Shown here in pieces: positions 36,301 through 49,077 of a stretch of DNA of 64,000 nt. The DNA is from Luidia sarsii. Lineage: Eukaryota > Echinodermata > Asteroidea > Paxillosida > Luidiidae. Where the stretch lies: assembly GCA_949987565.1 (NCBI GenBank), contig OX465104.1, positions 7,884,805 to 7,948,804 of the forward strand, in the 5' to 3' direction. Both the position numbers and the translations under genes were made by a program. Numbering within the stretch: the stretch's first letter is position 1; every line of letters begins with the position of its first letter. The notes under the pieces are model-generated. The model did not search any database. It had not been told where the DNA came from and was given only the letters and a program-made list of their open reading frames with translations.

Positions 36301-39300
36301 CCTCTAATTGAGAACTATGTATTGCAGGTCATTTTAGTCAGTGAGCAGTTTGCAACCGTTGTTTTGTATTTCATGAAAGACACATTGCCTTTGAGAAAGG
36401 TCCTGCTAGGATCGAAACGTCAGACCCTCTAACTATTGAGACTTATGTATTGCAGGTCATTTTAGTCATTGAGCAGTTTGCAACAGTTTTTTGTATTTAC
36501 TTCATAAAAGACACTTTGCCTTTGAGAAAGGTCCTGCTAGGATTGAAACGTCAGGCCCTCTAACTTTTGAGATTTATGTATTGCAGGTCATTTTAGTCAG
36601 TGAGCAGTTTGCAACCGTTGTTTTTTTGTAATGACTCCAATGTTATGACGGTTAACCAAAGGGTCTGATCCTCTGTCGTGCAGGTGGTAGAGTGTGTAGA
36701 AGTGATCAAGAAGAACCTTCCGGATGGAGTCTTGAGCAAAGGGGAGTTGGACCATCTGGTGGAGCTGAAAGATTCCCTGCAACTAGACTACCTCCTGGAG
36801 GAACCACCCTCCCCGGTCAAGGCGGAATGCTTCCTTGTCATCGGTAAGGATTCAACCGGTCATCCCCAATTGGATTTCCCAGACTGGGGCCTCGGTTTCA
36901 CAAAGCCGTACGACCCATCGTGACTTGATGCACGTGGTACCCGCCGCTATACAAAATTTGAATCCACCACACGACCCACCACACGACCCACCCCAATTTA
37001 CAGCTCAGTGGTCAAGTGGTTATTAGGACGTCTGCACTAGAAAGCGGGAGTTGCGGGTTCCAATCCCTCCCGAGCTGCCTGACAGTCTGTCACGTTGAGC
37101 AGGGCAAAGCCTCATTGAATTCCATCATGACTTCATTTGAAGTTGATAAGCCATCATACATGTAGATGTGATTGTTCCTATGGTGCTGCTGCACATCATC
37201 CGTTGTCTTTTGATGATCGCAAATTATGATGAGTTAAGATGTCGGCACTAGGAAGCAGAGCTGCCTGTAATTGTTCAGCAGGCAATCGGGCAAAGCACTG
37301 AGCATGTAGTGCTAACTATACGGCGAGTAGGGATTTACATTCTTCTCGAAGCCCAAAAAATAAAGAAATACAATCATGACTTTGATAGGGGTTTCCCTTC
37401 CAGTTGTTACAAATTTGCAGCTTATGTAAAGGATCCGTACATCCTGAGATGGAGGAAATGCTACATCCTGCCTGATAAAGGAGTAATAGGTGTCTGTATC
37501 CGGGTCTGGTTTCTTCCAGGAAAGCTCTTAAACCTTGCCGTGGGCGGTGTTCCGCCCGAGGTTCTCCATCCCTTGATAGACCTCCTGCAGATGGCTTTCC
37601 TGAGCCAAGACGTCATCCATACGCTGTGCAATAACGAAGACAACACCATCATGACGTTTGTCAGCTCCAGTGATTGCCACCCTCTTCAGATCCAGATATC
37701 AGTCTTCCGAATGGTAAGACAGAGAGAAAAAAAAACATTCTTAAAGGCCCAATACAACACCGGTGAAGGTCAAAAGATTGCTACAGTTTGTGTGTTAAAC
37801 CATCTAAAACATTCCAAAAAATCCCTGCGAAGGGTTTAGCTCAGATGGTAACATGAGAAAGTAGAAAAGAGCAAAAAACGTCACGGTTTTTGAGCTGTTC
37901 TGTAGTGTTAGAAATAGTTTATTACTCGCAAGTAATAAACTATTTGACGATGTTTGAGTGAGGATTTCTCGAGAAGTACAGCATCCCAGACCGTAATATT
38001 TCAACATGAGGAATCTATCATGAGATGACCATCTACAAACTGTGTAAATTAGAAGGAAATCTGTGGACATCAATGTTTTCCAATCTTCCCAATGTTGTAT
38101 TGGGCCTTTAAGCCGTGTTCCCAATGGATTCTTTTGGTCAAACTACTGCGTCCTCACTGGAGAATGACAAAACTAATTCCAGTGAGATTACAAGGTTCAA
38201 TAATCTCCCCTGTTAAGTTACCACGATCTTGATGTAAAACTAACAGGCGGAAAGTATGGCAAACAAAGGAAAAACTGACTGGGAACTTTTGAACATAATT
38301 GAAATTTTGGCCCCCAAAAAATTGACTGGACCGGGACTTGAACCTGAGACCTCTGGATAAACGAACCAGTGCTCTGATTAACATACCAGTACCAGAGCAC
38401 TGGTACGTTAAAACAGAGGTCTCGGGTTCAAGTCCTGGTCCAGTAAAAGTTTTCTTTGCCAATTTTTCAATCTACTTTAGACTTAGTTGGATTGAACTTG
38501 TGATGATGTGATGCAAAATGTTGTGAATTGCTACTTCTACTACTTGACAGACGAATCAGAGATCGAGTACACAGTGTCTTGCCAAATAGCTCTGTCCATC
38601 GTCGTTGTCCAGGGGTTTGCATGTCGGCTGCTGTGAGCTGCTGACTCACTCGAATGACCCAAACTGCAGCCCCCAAAATGAAAGAGGGCCACGAGGTTTC
38701 AATCCTAGCCTAAGACTCGCGAGACCCGTCTCAAAGGCCTTTGAGGAATGTCCCTGCTAGGATCAAAATGTTCAGGCCCCTCCGAGTTGGTCTGACGATT
38801 AAATTGAGCCATTCCCCTCCCCCTCCCCCCACTGTCTTCCTTCCGCAGCTGTGTAACATCTGCACCTGCTACAGCGGCAAGCACTGGCTGACCCAGGTCA
38901 GACACTGGACAATGGAAGACGGTTCGCCGCAGAGCAACCGCGACATCGTCTCCAGGCTTGTGGTGTCGGCCATCTTGAGCGGCTCCGATGAACTCTGCGG
39001 GGCTGCCTCTGCTCTGGTCTACAACCTGACCCGCTACCACGTAATGCGACCATTTCAGAAGAATTCATTCCGTTAAAAAAAAACAAGCCCTTTTTGGAGA
39101 ATCGTCCCCTTTGAAGAAAAAAAATAAATGCCCATTTCAGAATATTTCCTTTTGAGAATAAGTCAATTTAGAATGAGCCCCATTAAAATTTGAAACGCCA
39201 TTCGAAAGTAGTCCCTTTTGATAATCAGCATATTTAGAGTAGGTCCATTTAAGAATAAGCCTATTTAAAAGCAGGCTCTTTCATGATATAAAGCAAGAAC

Positions 39301-40035
39301 TTTCTTAAAGGTAATGTCAACCAAACAATGACACTTTTGTTACAACAAGACAACTTATTCTAAGAGCAACCTTTCAACACTTTGCACTATTTTTAAAATC
39401 TATTTTACTCCATTAACGTTCCCCCCTCCCCACAAACAAAAAGAATAAGTCCATAACAAAATCTGTATTTGATTATCCCTTAGGTGTCTGAAGACAATGC
39501 TGTAGAGTTCTCCAGTGCCTTGTTGCAGTCCCTTACATTGGACGCTGTCTCCGAAGAAACAGGTAATACCAAAAGCCAAAGGTCACATTCCTGAATGAAA
39601 TTACATGTACCTTGAAATAGCCACCAGTCTTGAACGTTGAACGCGTTGAACGCTGAAATGCAGCGTTGAACGCTGCATTTTCCCGACACAAATGAAGCGG
39701 GTTTTCACTATTCTCTCGAGACTCGGTAGGCGGATTGAGCTGAGATGTTCACAGGTGTGCTATTTCATGCATATGTCGGATCAGACAACGTATGGATGCT
39801 ATTCTTTGACCTCGACCAATGTAGTTGTGTAGGGGCTTTAAGGACATGAATGATTCCTCTCCCTGTGTCGTCGATCTCCACAGCTTATTACAGTCTGCTC
39901 GCCCTGTACGGCCTGATGCAATCTGGGGAAGTCATGTGCCTAGCAACGGTCATGGGTTTGGACACGGCCCGCTACGCCAAGGTCTCCGAACGGCTGGGCA
40001 AACTCTGCTCCGACATTGACAGTGTCATTGGATGA
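30304..40035 (+). CDS. PPPDE (DESI-1-like) isopeptidase fused to a C-terminal PUL-type domain
   Basis: Ten exons join in phase into 542 residues. Residues 1-148 are a PPPDE domain of the DESI-1 type: [13 protein letters not shown], then [21 protein letters not shown], then [21 protein letters not shown]. His36 and Cys106 are in the places of the catalytic His and Cys of DESI-1, a cysteine isopeptidase acting on SUMO conjugates. Residues about 150-262 are Ala/Pro/Gln/Gly-rich and look disordered. An acidic LDYDSDDEY segment follows. Residues about 285-542 are all-helical in character, with [26 protein letters not shown] and [11 protein letters not shown]; they resemble the PUL (ARM-like) domain found in PLAA/Doa1/Ufd3, which binds Cdc48/p97. 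Human DESI1 (168 aa) ends soon after the PPPDE domain. The start ATG is the first in the exon and gives the DESI-1-like N-terminus. ATTAAA at 40298-40303 may end the message. The PUL call is by eye and less sure than the PPPDE call. Confidence 0.88.
31020..31128. repeat. family B hairpin element
   Basis: TAGTCCGAGTAACTTGGACC at the left pairs with GGTCCAAGTTACTCAGACTA at the right. The centre is T/A-rich. About 109 bp, in intron 1 of the PPPDE-PUL gene. Confidence 0.9.
31905..32065. repeat. family A element, degenerate
   Basis: AATGTTGCAAACTGCTTACTG at the left is the outer arm; GTGCTAGGATCGAAATGTCAG is the inner right arm. The right outer arm is missing. Confidence 0.7.
32496..32587 (+). 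CDS. PPPDE-PUL exon 2 (catalytic His)
   Basis: Acceptor CATTCCCAG, donor GTAAGT. It encodes [19 protein letters not shown] and [10 protein letters not shown]; the His of IWHTSIV is the predicted catalytic base. Confidence 0.93.
33006..33253. repeat. family F element, degenerate
   Basis: GGATCAGGCTTGGGCTCAGG and AAGCCTAAGCCTTCATTTTG match the copy at 28214-28447. It ends about 80 bases before exon 3 of the PPPDE-PUL gene. Confidence 0.65.
33335..33444 (+). CDS. PPPDE-PUL exon 3
   Basis: Acceptor TTGGCAG, donor GTAAGA. It encodes [20 protein letters not shown] then [13 protein letters not shown], the middle of the PPPDE domain. Confidence 0.9.
34019..34141 (+). CDS. PPPDE-PUL exon 4 (catalytic Cys)
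   Basis: Acceptor GTCCACAG, donor GTAAGC. It encodes [20 protein letters not shown] and [20 protein letters not shown]. The Cys of HNCNTFSN is the predicted nucleophile. Confidence 0.95.
34281..34354 (+). repeat. tRNA-like SINE/MITE piece
   Basis: GGCTGGATAGCTCTGTTAGT carries an A-box-like word and GGTTCAAGTCCCGGTCC a B-box. Length and spacing resemble a tRNA, but the arms do not close into a clean cloverleaf, so it is a tRNA-derived repeat and not a tRNA gene. Confidence 0.5.
34630..34800. repeat. family A element, degenerate
   Basis: Words TTTTGATCCCAGCAGGGCCT and GTGTCAGGCCCACAAAATG mark the two arms. Confidence 0.6.
35211..35655 (+). CDS. PPPDE-PUL exon 5 (Ala/Pro-rich linker)
   Basis: The acceptor is CTTTTTACAG and the donor GTAAGT. 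It begins [19 protein letters not shown], runs through an Ala/Pro/Gln-rich stretch, and ends with [20 protein letters not shown] and LKVFSKIN. At 445 bases it is the longest exon and much richer in GC than its neighbours. The C-terminal segment before the PUL-like part probably belongs to that domain. Confidence 0.9.
35678..35822. repeat. family E element
   Basis: AATTTCACAAAGCCCTACGA at the left, GCGATGAGTTTGATGGAATC at the right; it begins 22 bases after the donor of exon 5 of the PPPDE-PUL gene. Confidence 0.75.
35835..35965. repeat. family A right half
   Basis: TTGAGAAAGGTCCTGCTAAG then CATCAAGCCCTC and the outer arm GTAAGCAGTTTGCGACATTT. Confidence 0.75.
36225..36632. repeat. family A element with its right half tandemly triplicated
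   Basis: One hairpin (36228-36307: GTTAGAGGGCCTGACGTTTCG ... CGAAACGTCAGGCCCTCTAA) is followed by two more right halves, each starting CTTTGAGAAAGGTCCTGCTA (36388 and 36520 region) and each ending GAGCAGTTTGCAAC. The repeat period is about 132 bp. Confidence 0.85.
36684..36843 (+). CDS. PPPDE-PUL exon 6 (start of PUL-like domain)
   Basis: Acceptor TCGTGCAG, donor GTAAGG. It encodes [40 protein letters not shown] and [13 protein letters not shown]. Confidence 0.88.
37000..37085 (+). repeat. tRNA-derived SINE-like sequence
   Basis: GCTCAGTGGTCAAGTGGTTA (A-box-like), then GTCTGCACTAG and GGGTTCCAATCCCTCCCGAG (B-box GGTTCCAATCC). The upstream word TTTGAATCCACCACACGACC is shared with the copy at 57305-57400. 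Confidence 0.6.
37520..37713 (+). CDS. PPPDE-PUL exon 7
   Basis: Acceptor TTCTTCCAG, donor GTAAGA. It encodes [35 protein letters not shown] and ends [10 protein letters not shown] family C element starts 27 bases after the donor. Confidence 0.9.
37741..38112. repeat. family C element, inverted copy
   Basis: Starts TTAAAGGCCCAATACAACAC and ends ATGTTGTATTGGGCCTTTAA. TTAA is at both ends, as in piggyBac-type targets. About 372 bp. Confidence 0.9.
38266..38462. repeat. family J foldback with tRNA-like B-box in both arms
   Basis: GACCGGGACTTGAACCTGAG at about 38329-38348 is mirrored by CTCGGGTTCAAGTCCTGGTC at about 38422-38441, and AACCAGTGCTCTG by CAGAGCACTGGT near the centre. The outer part CTGACTGGGAACTTTTGAAC recurs at 53167. 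Confidence 0.75.
38680..38785. repeat. family A element, degenerate
   Basis: GAGGTTTCAATCCTAGCC ... TCCCTGCTAGGATCAAAATG with TTCAGGCCCC. It lies about 60 bases before the exon at 38849. Confidence 0.65.
38849..39040 (+). CDS. PPPDE-PUL exon 8
   Basis: The acceptor is CTTCCGCAG and the donor the less usual GTAATG. It encodes [20 protein letters not shown], then [20 protein letters not shown] and ends [10 protein letters not shown]. Confidence 0.9.
39484..39562 (+). CDS. PPPDE-PUL exon 9
   Basis: The acceptor is CCCTTAG and the donor GTAATA. It encodes [20 protein letters not shown] then AVSEET. Confidence 0.88.
39640..39842. repeat. family D right part, preceded by a small hairpin
   Basis: CACAAATGAAGCGGGTTTTC ... 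GTAGTTGTGTAGGGGCTTTAA matches the end of 62418-62795. Directly before it AATGCAGCGTTGAACGCTGCATT (about 39656-39678) is a perfect small palindrome. Confidence 0.75.
39884..40035 (+). CDS. PPPDE-PUL exon 10 and stop
   Basis: Acceptor CTCCACAG; TGA at 40033-40035. It encodes [20 protein letters not shown] then [20 protein letters not shown]. These last helices close the PUL-like domain. Confidence 0.92.
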
Positions 40036-40297
40036 ACCGCCCGCCACCATTGCACCGGTATCTTGCTCTGTACCAAGAATACTCAAAGCTGTCTGGATTT
40101 TGCTTTTGAATTTGACAATTACGCTGTTTGGGAAGAGTTGACAGTGTTAATGGTTCTCAGTGTTGGGATGTAAGATGGCTTTTTTTTTTTTTTTTTGGTT
40201 TTGGTGGTTTTTGTGTGTGTGTTAAATCAGTGCAAAAATCTAGTCCGCAATGTTTCTGATGCAATGTAGTGGTTGGATTGAGTTCTATGTTTTCTGT

Positions 40298-40303
40298 ATT
40301 AAA
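40298..40303 (+). terminator. probable polyadenylation signal of PPPDE-PUL gene
   Basis: ATTAAA, 263 bases after the stop, with a T/G-rich TGTCTTGTTCC downstream. It is the common variant of AATAAA; no exact AATAAA lies between it and the stop. Confidence 0.45.
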
Positions 40304-40433
40304 CGAAATACAATCTGTTATATTATATGAAGCTGCTACCATCAGTGTCTTGTTCCCTGCCTTCACAGCATCGTTTTAAGTACTTTCGCATCATAGGCAC
40401 TAGGCAGGATCCCAAAGAGCAGCACCAAGAGTC

Positions 40434-40686
40434 TATGGCCGTTGACGAAATCAAGGCTTAGGCTCGGGCTCAAGCTTTGGTAAGATTTCTCTTCCTCATC
40501 ATAATGCCAATTGCCATAGGCATCTAGAAACAGGCATTCGGCCCCAGTTTCTTGGGGAATGCTCTGTCCTTATCAAGCTAACAATCCTTCAAATTCGGCA
40601 ATGAACCACAACCTGGATTTTCAGGTTTCGTCAGATGGAGACGATGCATGAGTCCGAGCCTGATCCATGGATTCGTAAAGGGCCTA
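40434..40686. repeat. family F element, inverted
   Basis: ATGGCCGTTGACGAAATCAAG ... ATCCATGGATTCGTAAAGGGCC; internal AAGGCTTAGGCTCGGGCTCAA. Confidence 0.75.
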
Positions 40687-41017
40687 TCACTATCAAGGGA
40701 CGTTTGTGATAACATTAACCTTCAGTGGTAATTGATAGATATGTTTGTCTTATCAGCAGTGAATGTTTTTGCCTCCACTTTCGAAACCTTCTGCAGCTGT
40801 GGAATTAGATTCCCCCAATAATGTTATAACTGTAATCATGAATATCAATGACAAGAACTCAAGCAGACGAGTATGTTCTGTCAGGCAAATTTGCTCCTTG
40901 AGAAAATAATTGAGTATTTGAATGATTTTTAAAGACCTTTATATAGTATAAATCCCATTTCATGAAACCATTTTTTTTGGGGGGGGGTGGGGATGGGAGA
41001 GGGAATGGTAACAAAAA

Positions 41018-41180
41018 CTTTGACTGGACCGGGACTTGAATCCGAGACCTCTAGTTTTGCGTACCAGCACTCTCTCAGTATGCAAAGCCAGAGGTCTTGG
41101 GTTCAAGTCCCGGTCTTGTCAATTTTGTTTTTGCTATTTAACAAAACAAATTGTTTGAAAGTTCTCAGTTGGTTTTTAAC
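41018..41180. repeat. family J foldback with tRNA-like B-box in both arms
   Basis: GACCGGGACTTGAATCCGAG at 41028-41047 is mirrored by CTTGGGTTCAAGTCCCGGTC at about 41096-41115. The central TTTTGCGTACCAGCACTC and GTATGCAAAG are less well paired. Confidence 0.7.
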
Positions 41181-41782
41181 TTTACCAATATTCATTTTTA
41201 AATCACGTGAACATTCAGAGCAGATGTTAATTCAAGAATTGTTCACTGGTATTTGTCCAATTTTGTCCACTTGCCTGGTAAGTCAACTGAACTTTTGAAA
41301 TCTGAAACTACTGAAAATCTGAAGACTTCTACTGCAAACACTTGCCATGGTCTGGCCATGTACTGAACAAGTATATTTTTACCCCAGATCTATCAAATTA
41401 TTCTGTAGTAAAAATTTATCTTTGCTATTTTATCGTAAATCACTTTTGTTGACTGCCATGGGACAGTGGGATAAGGAACCATTTTTGCATGTCAGCATTT
41501 TTTTTACAATGCACACCTTGTTTTAATTAAATTAAAATAATTTTATATAGATTTTTACTTGAGATATGCCTTATGTCGAGTGTTAATTTCTGTCGACAAA
41601 ATAATAATTATTTCACTATTTTGGCAGCAGTTTTCACTATTGTTATATAAACTAGCAGAATCAACAATATTGCATGAGAATGGAAGATAGTTTACAGCCC
41701 ATTGCCAAAATTAGCCAAAATTCTCGTTTTGGCTATGTTTTCATGTTGACAAGCTGTGTATCTGATATTGAATTACACACTG

Positions 41783-42107
41783 TTAAAGGCCCAATACAAT
41801 ATTGGGAAGATCGGAAAACATCGATGTCCACAGGTTTCCTTCTAATTTACACAGTTTGTAGATGGTCATGATAGAATCCTCATGTTGAAATCTTACGGTC
41901 TGGGATGCTGTACTTCCCGAGAAATCTTCACTCGACTATTTCTTACTCTACAGAATGGTGCGAAAACCGTGACGTTTTTTTGCTTTTTTCTACTTTCTCA
42001 GATCACCATTTGAGCAAAAATCTTTGTAGGATTTCTTTTTTGGAATGGTTTAACGCACAAACTGTGGCAATCTTTTGACTTTAACCAATGTTGTATAGGG
42101 CCTTTAA
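41783..42107. repeat. family C element
   Basis: Starts TTAAAGGCCCAATACAATATT and ends CCAATGTTGTATAGGGCCTTTAA; TTAA at both ends. Same orientation as 25466-25830 but lacks about 40 internal bases (the TTTATTACTCACAAGTCATA part). Confidence 0.9.
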
Positions 42108-42947
42108 AACGTAATTCTAATGTTGTAAAAGTGGAGCTTCCAAATCAATCACCAAGGTTTGTAGATGGTGTTTAAGTGTGTTTAAATGAACCTGACTAAA
42201 AACTCAAAATTTCAGTGCCAGTTTATACTTCTCAGAATGTATTATTCATTATGATATTTGTATAAAAATGAATTATACATTTTATATAATGTCAAAGAAG
42301 CTGAAACCTGCCTGGGTGGTTTTGTGGCATGCAGAACTTTTTTTAGATGAGGAGGTTATTTCCAAAACGAGATGTCAGGTTTTTTTTTTGGTACAGATAA
42401 CTTTTTGCCCTCTTTCTGTGAATTCAGATCAGATCAATTGTTGTGCACTTGAAATCGTGCACGGAGCAATGGAAAGGTAATCTGTGGGGCTTTATTGAGA
42501 GAAGTCAGTGAATCTTTGATCAGTTTTGAGGTAATTAGATGGCATCTTGGAAATAAAGTCCCCATTCATATGTATCACTCACAATTAAATGACCTCTGGT
42601 AGATGAACTAATCTTGTCATTGAATGTCTGATTTCGTGATAAATTATTTTATTAACAATGTTAAACTATTTTTATTTATGTAATAAATAAATTTGTCAAA
42701 ACTTTCAATTACCTCACCTTACTACCCTAATTGAAAGATAATAAAAGCACGTTTGTCTGGGGAAATATGTTAGAAATATGTTGATGATTGGTTTTATTTT
42801 TGAGACCCAAAAAAATACAAATTCTATATAATTAATTGCCTTCAACAAAAACATTATTTAAGGAAGTGATGTACTGTACATGTACAAAATGTATGCGGTC
42901 ATGCGTGACTGAAAAACTCACATGTAGTCGGTAGAGGGCGCACTCTT

Positions 42948-43073
42948 CCGTGCCCGTAGGCTGGTTCCCGTCCCCTACATGGTCTCCAGACGTCTCACGT
43001 CCTCCGAAATGTTTTGGAGGACGTGAGACGTCTGGAGACCATGTAGGGGACGGGAACCAGCCTACCGTGCCCG
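42948..43073. mobile_element. perfect inverted-repeat MITE with 9-bp target-site duplication
   Basis: CCGTGCCCG occurs at 42948-42956 and at 43065-43073. Between them, 42957-43064 is one hairpin: 49-bp arms (left begins TAGGCTGGTTCCCGTCCCC, right ends GGGGACGGGAACCAGCCTA) pair without a mismatch around a 10-base centre. A 9-bp duplication and long arms fit a Mutator-like (MULE) non-autonomous element. There is no reading frame inside. The lack of any arm mismatch argues for a recent insertion or strong constraint. It ends about 260 bases before the proposed RPS9 leader exon. Confidence 0.85.
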
Positions 43074-43330
43074 CTGCCCACAAAGTAGTCCTAGTTAGTA
43101 GTAATGCGGTCGAAGAAACATAGTGCAGAAAACACGATCGATTGTAATTATATGGATGTTTTACTGCAGGAGCCAGCTGAAGTGTATTTTATTAAATAGG
43201 ACCTCGATTATAAACCTTTGATAATGTTTCCTGTACCAGTTTAAGCTGTAGCGCCAGGATACTAAATACATTTCCATAAGTACATTATATCCATCCGATC
43301 TGACTTGCTAATTCGATCGCTAGAGGGAGA

Positions 43331-43376
43331 CCTTTCCTTTCATCGTGTGTCGCGTGCGTGGTCGTTTCGCAACTCG
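43331..43376 (+). promoter_or_regulatory. RPS9: probable RPS9 5'TOP leader exon
   Basis: CCTTTCCTTTCATCG is a terminal-oligopyrimidine-like start, and ...CAACTCG|GTAAGC is a good donor. Ribosomal protein genes commonly begin with C plus a pyrimidine run and have a short non-coding first exon. The next acceptor is CTCTGTAG at 45083. Transcript evidence is lacking, so the start is an inference. Confidence 0.5.
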
Positions 43377-43825
43377 GTAAGCCAGAAAAATGCCCCCCAA
43401 ATTTCGCATATTGAGTTGGCACGACAAATACTCACGATATCGAGTCACAAGAACATGTAGGTCTAGCTGATTAAAGGAATTTGCCACACGCTGTTGGGTA
43501 TTGGAGATATTTCGGGATAACTTTTTGGACGGAACTGCAGCCTAGCCACGACGAACGTGTGGATGGCATGGTTGCGCGCTGCGCATGGCTGCCGTAGGGG
43601 GCGCACTTCATGCACATGTTGGCATCTCCTTTTTAGAATTTTACCAGCACTCCAGCACAGCAGTAGACTTTGGAGGGCCCGATGTTCCTACCACCCTCCA
43701 TGCTACCACTAACCAGGACCATTTGTCAAAGGTTGAAAGGCACCACAGATCCTGTCAGTTGTTGGATGGCAAAGTCAAACTCTCTGAAATTTCATTTGTG
43801 TATCTTGTCAATGTGTGTACTGTGT

Positions 43826-43912
43826 AGTACGAGTAACTTGGACCCGACAAGTCACCATTTTTTTTTATCAAATTTTAAAATTTTGAGGGATTGGTGACTG
43901 TAGGGACTGTAG
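43826..43912. repeat. family B half element
   Basis: TAGTACGAGTAACTTGGACC followed by GACAAGTCACC, a T/A stretch and GGGATTGGTGACTG. It matches the left half of 51813-51956. Confidence 0.7.
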
Positions 43913-45103
43913 GCAAATATTCACTACACGCATGCATGAATTGCTTCCCTGCCTGGAATACAAAGTAGATTGTTGCGTTGTCGTCTGCTAATTGCCGTAT
44001 TTTAAAAATTATTTTCGGCAAAGGAGGTAAAGCAACCATTAGGAGTTGGAAAATATACCTCGCCCAAACCTGCATCGGTGAAAATATTTCTTGGGGTTTG
44101 TCTGAATTCGCAGTTACTCTAGATATTTAGGTCGTCAAACTCAACGGACAACAGTCATTTTCCTCTTGTTAAAATGCAGAAATTCCGCGGTAGCTCTTTA
44201 TGCGTCGAATACTTGCTTACGCGATCCATGAAACAAATTCTGCGCTTACAGAATTTCGCTTAAAGCAGAGCCATGAAATTGGGCCCAGGTCATTGGTGGC
44301 GACTAACGGGATATTCCCCCCAAAGATCTCTTGGAATAACTTGGTCTTTTTAGGTTTAATGTAAAATTGTGTTGACGTATGTAACGGACACTTCAACAAA
44401 TATTCCACCGACGCATAAATGTACTGGACTAAATACCACTCATACTATATTCTTGTATTCTGCTTTTTTTGTGAGATGGCAAAGAGTTCAATCTGTAAAT
44501 TAAACATTCAAAAGACAAAACAAACCAAGTTGAGTATTTCTGAAAGTGCTCCTTCTGTGGCTAAAGTCTAAAGACTCTAAATAAATTAATCAATGCCTAG
44601 AATGTTACAAGAAAAAAAAATTATATGTACTCCCCTCTTAGAATGATCAAAATAGTACATTAACAAACTGGGAAATACATGTAGCTCTCTTCAGAACAAC
44701 CAAATGTATATATCTGCTGCACAGTTAAACAATGACATAATTACATTACCACAAATATGGAAGGTTAAATTTAGGGACTGAAATTTCACTATTATTCTAT
44801 CTGGACTATTAAGAAAATTATATTCATTTTACTCTATAACAATTATCCTTCAAGAAAATAAAGTGCACTTACATCATTGGGTGCATTAGGGGGAAATCAA
44901 GGTGGAGTATTTTTGACAATGTAGCAAGAGCTGTAACTGAAATAACTGAATGTAGAGCTGCACCGTTGACAACGGAACAGCGCCCTCGTGTGTCTACAGG
45001 AGGAGAGCCTATGACCTCAACAAACTTTTTTTACATCCTATCCACAACAACGTATATTGTCTTGCATTTTCATATCTCTGTAGGCACTTTGTAAGTAGCC
45101 ACC

Positions 45104-48710
<3,607 letters not shown>

Positions 48711-49071
48711 GTGCACCAACACCAGGACGGAAGGAACTACAGCGACCAAGGCCACTAGTCCCAATCAAGCATTTCAAACTGTCTCGGAATGAACTCCAAA
48801 ACCATACATTTTGTAGCTCAAGAAATTCACCAAATGCGCGTCCATCAAACAAAATTTGGAGTAATTTGTTAATGATCTTGAAGATGCTTTTATGATCAAT
48901 CTCCGTCTTTTCTTAAATCTCGAAGACGGAGATGCATCTTCAGTTTGGCGCACTGCTGAACACCAGTACTTCTGGACGTTTAGCCCTGTGAGTAATATTA
49001 TGACTAAAACACCTGTTAGCTGTGCACATTTACACCTGTCCTTCCTTCCTGTGTGGGGAAAAAAAGATGAA

Positions 49072-49077
49072 AATAAA
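49072..49077 (+). terminator. RPS9: probable RPS9 polyadenylation signal
   Basis: AATAAA, 362 bases after the stop, followed by a G/T-rich TCTTGTGTGTTGTATTTC about 40 bases on. Confidence 0.5.

Larger units (their letters stand above)
40036..43330. other. intergenic, repeats only
   Basis: Apart from the PPPDE-PUL 3' end I see a family F element (40434-40686, inverted), a family J foldback (41018-41180), a family C element (41783-42107) and the perfect hairpin at 42957-43064. The rest is AT-rich with no recognisable gene. Confidence 0.5.

Noticed and set aside
43585..43827. 80-codon frame starting MAAVGGALHAHVG as a small gene near RPS9
   Set aside because: Its second half overlaps degenerate family A/B repeat sequence (GGAGGGCCCGATGTTCC, then AGTACGAGTAACTTGGACC), and no family is recognised.
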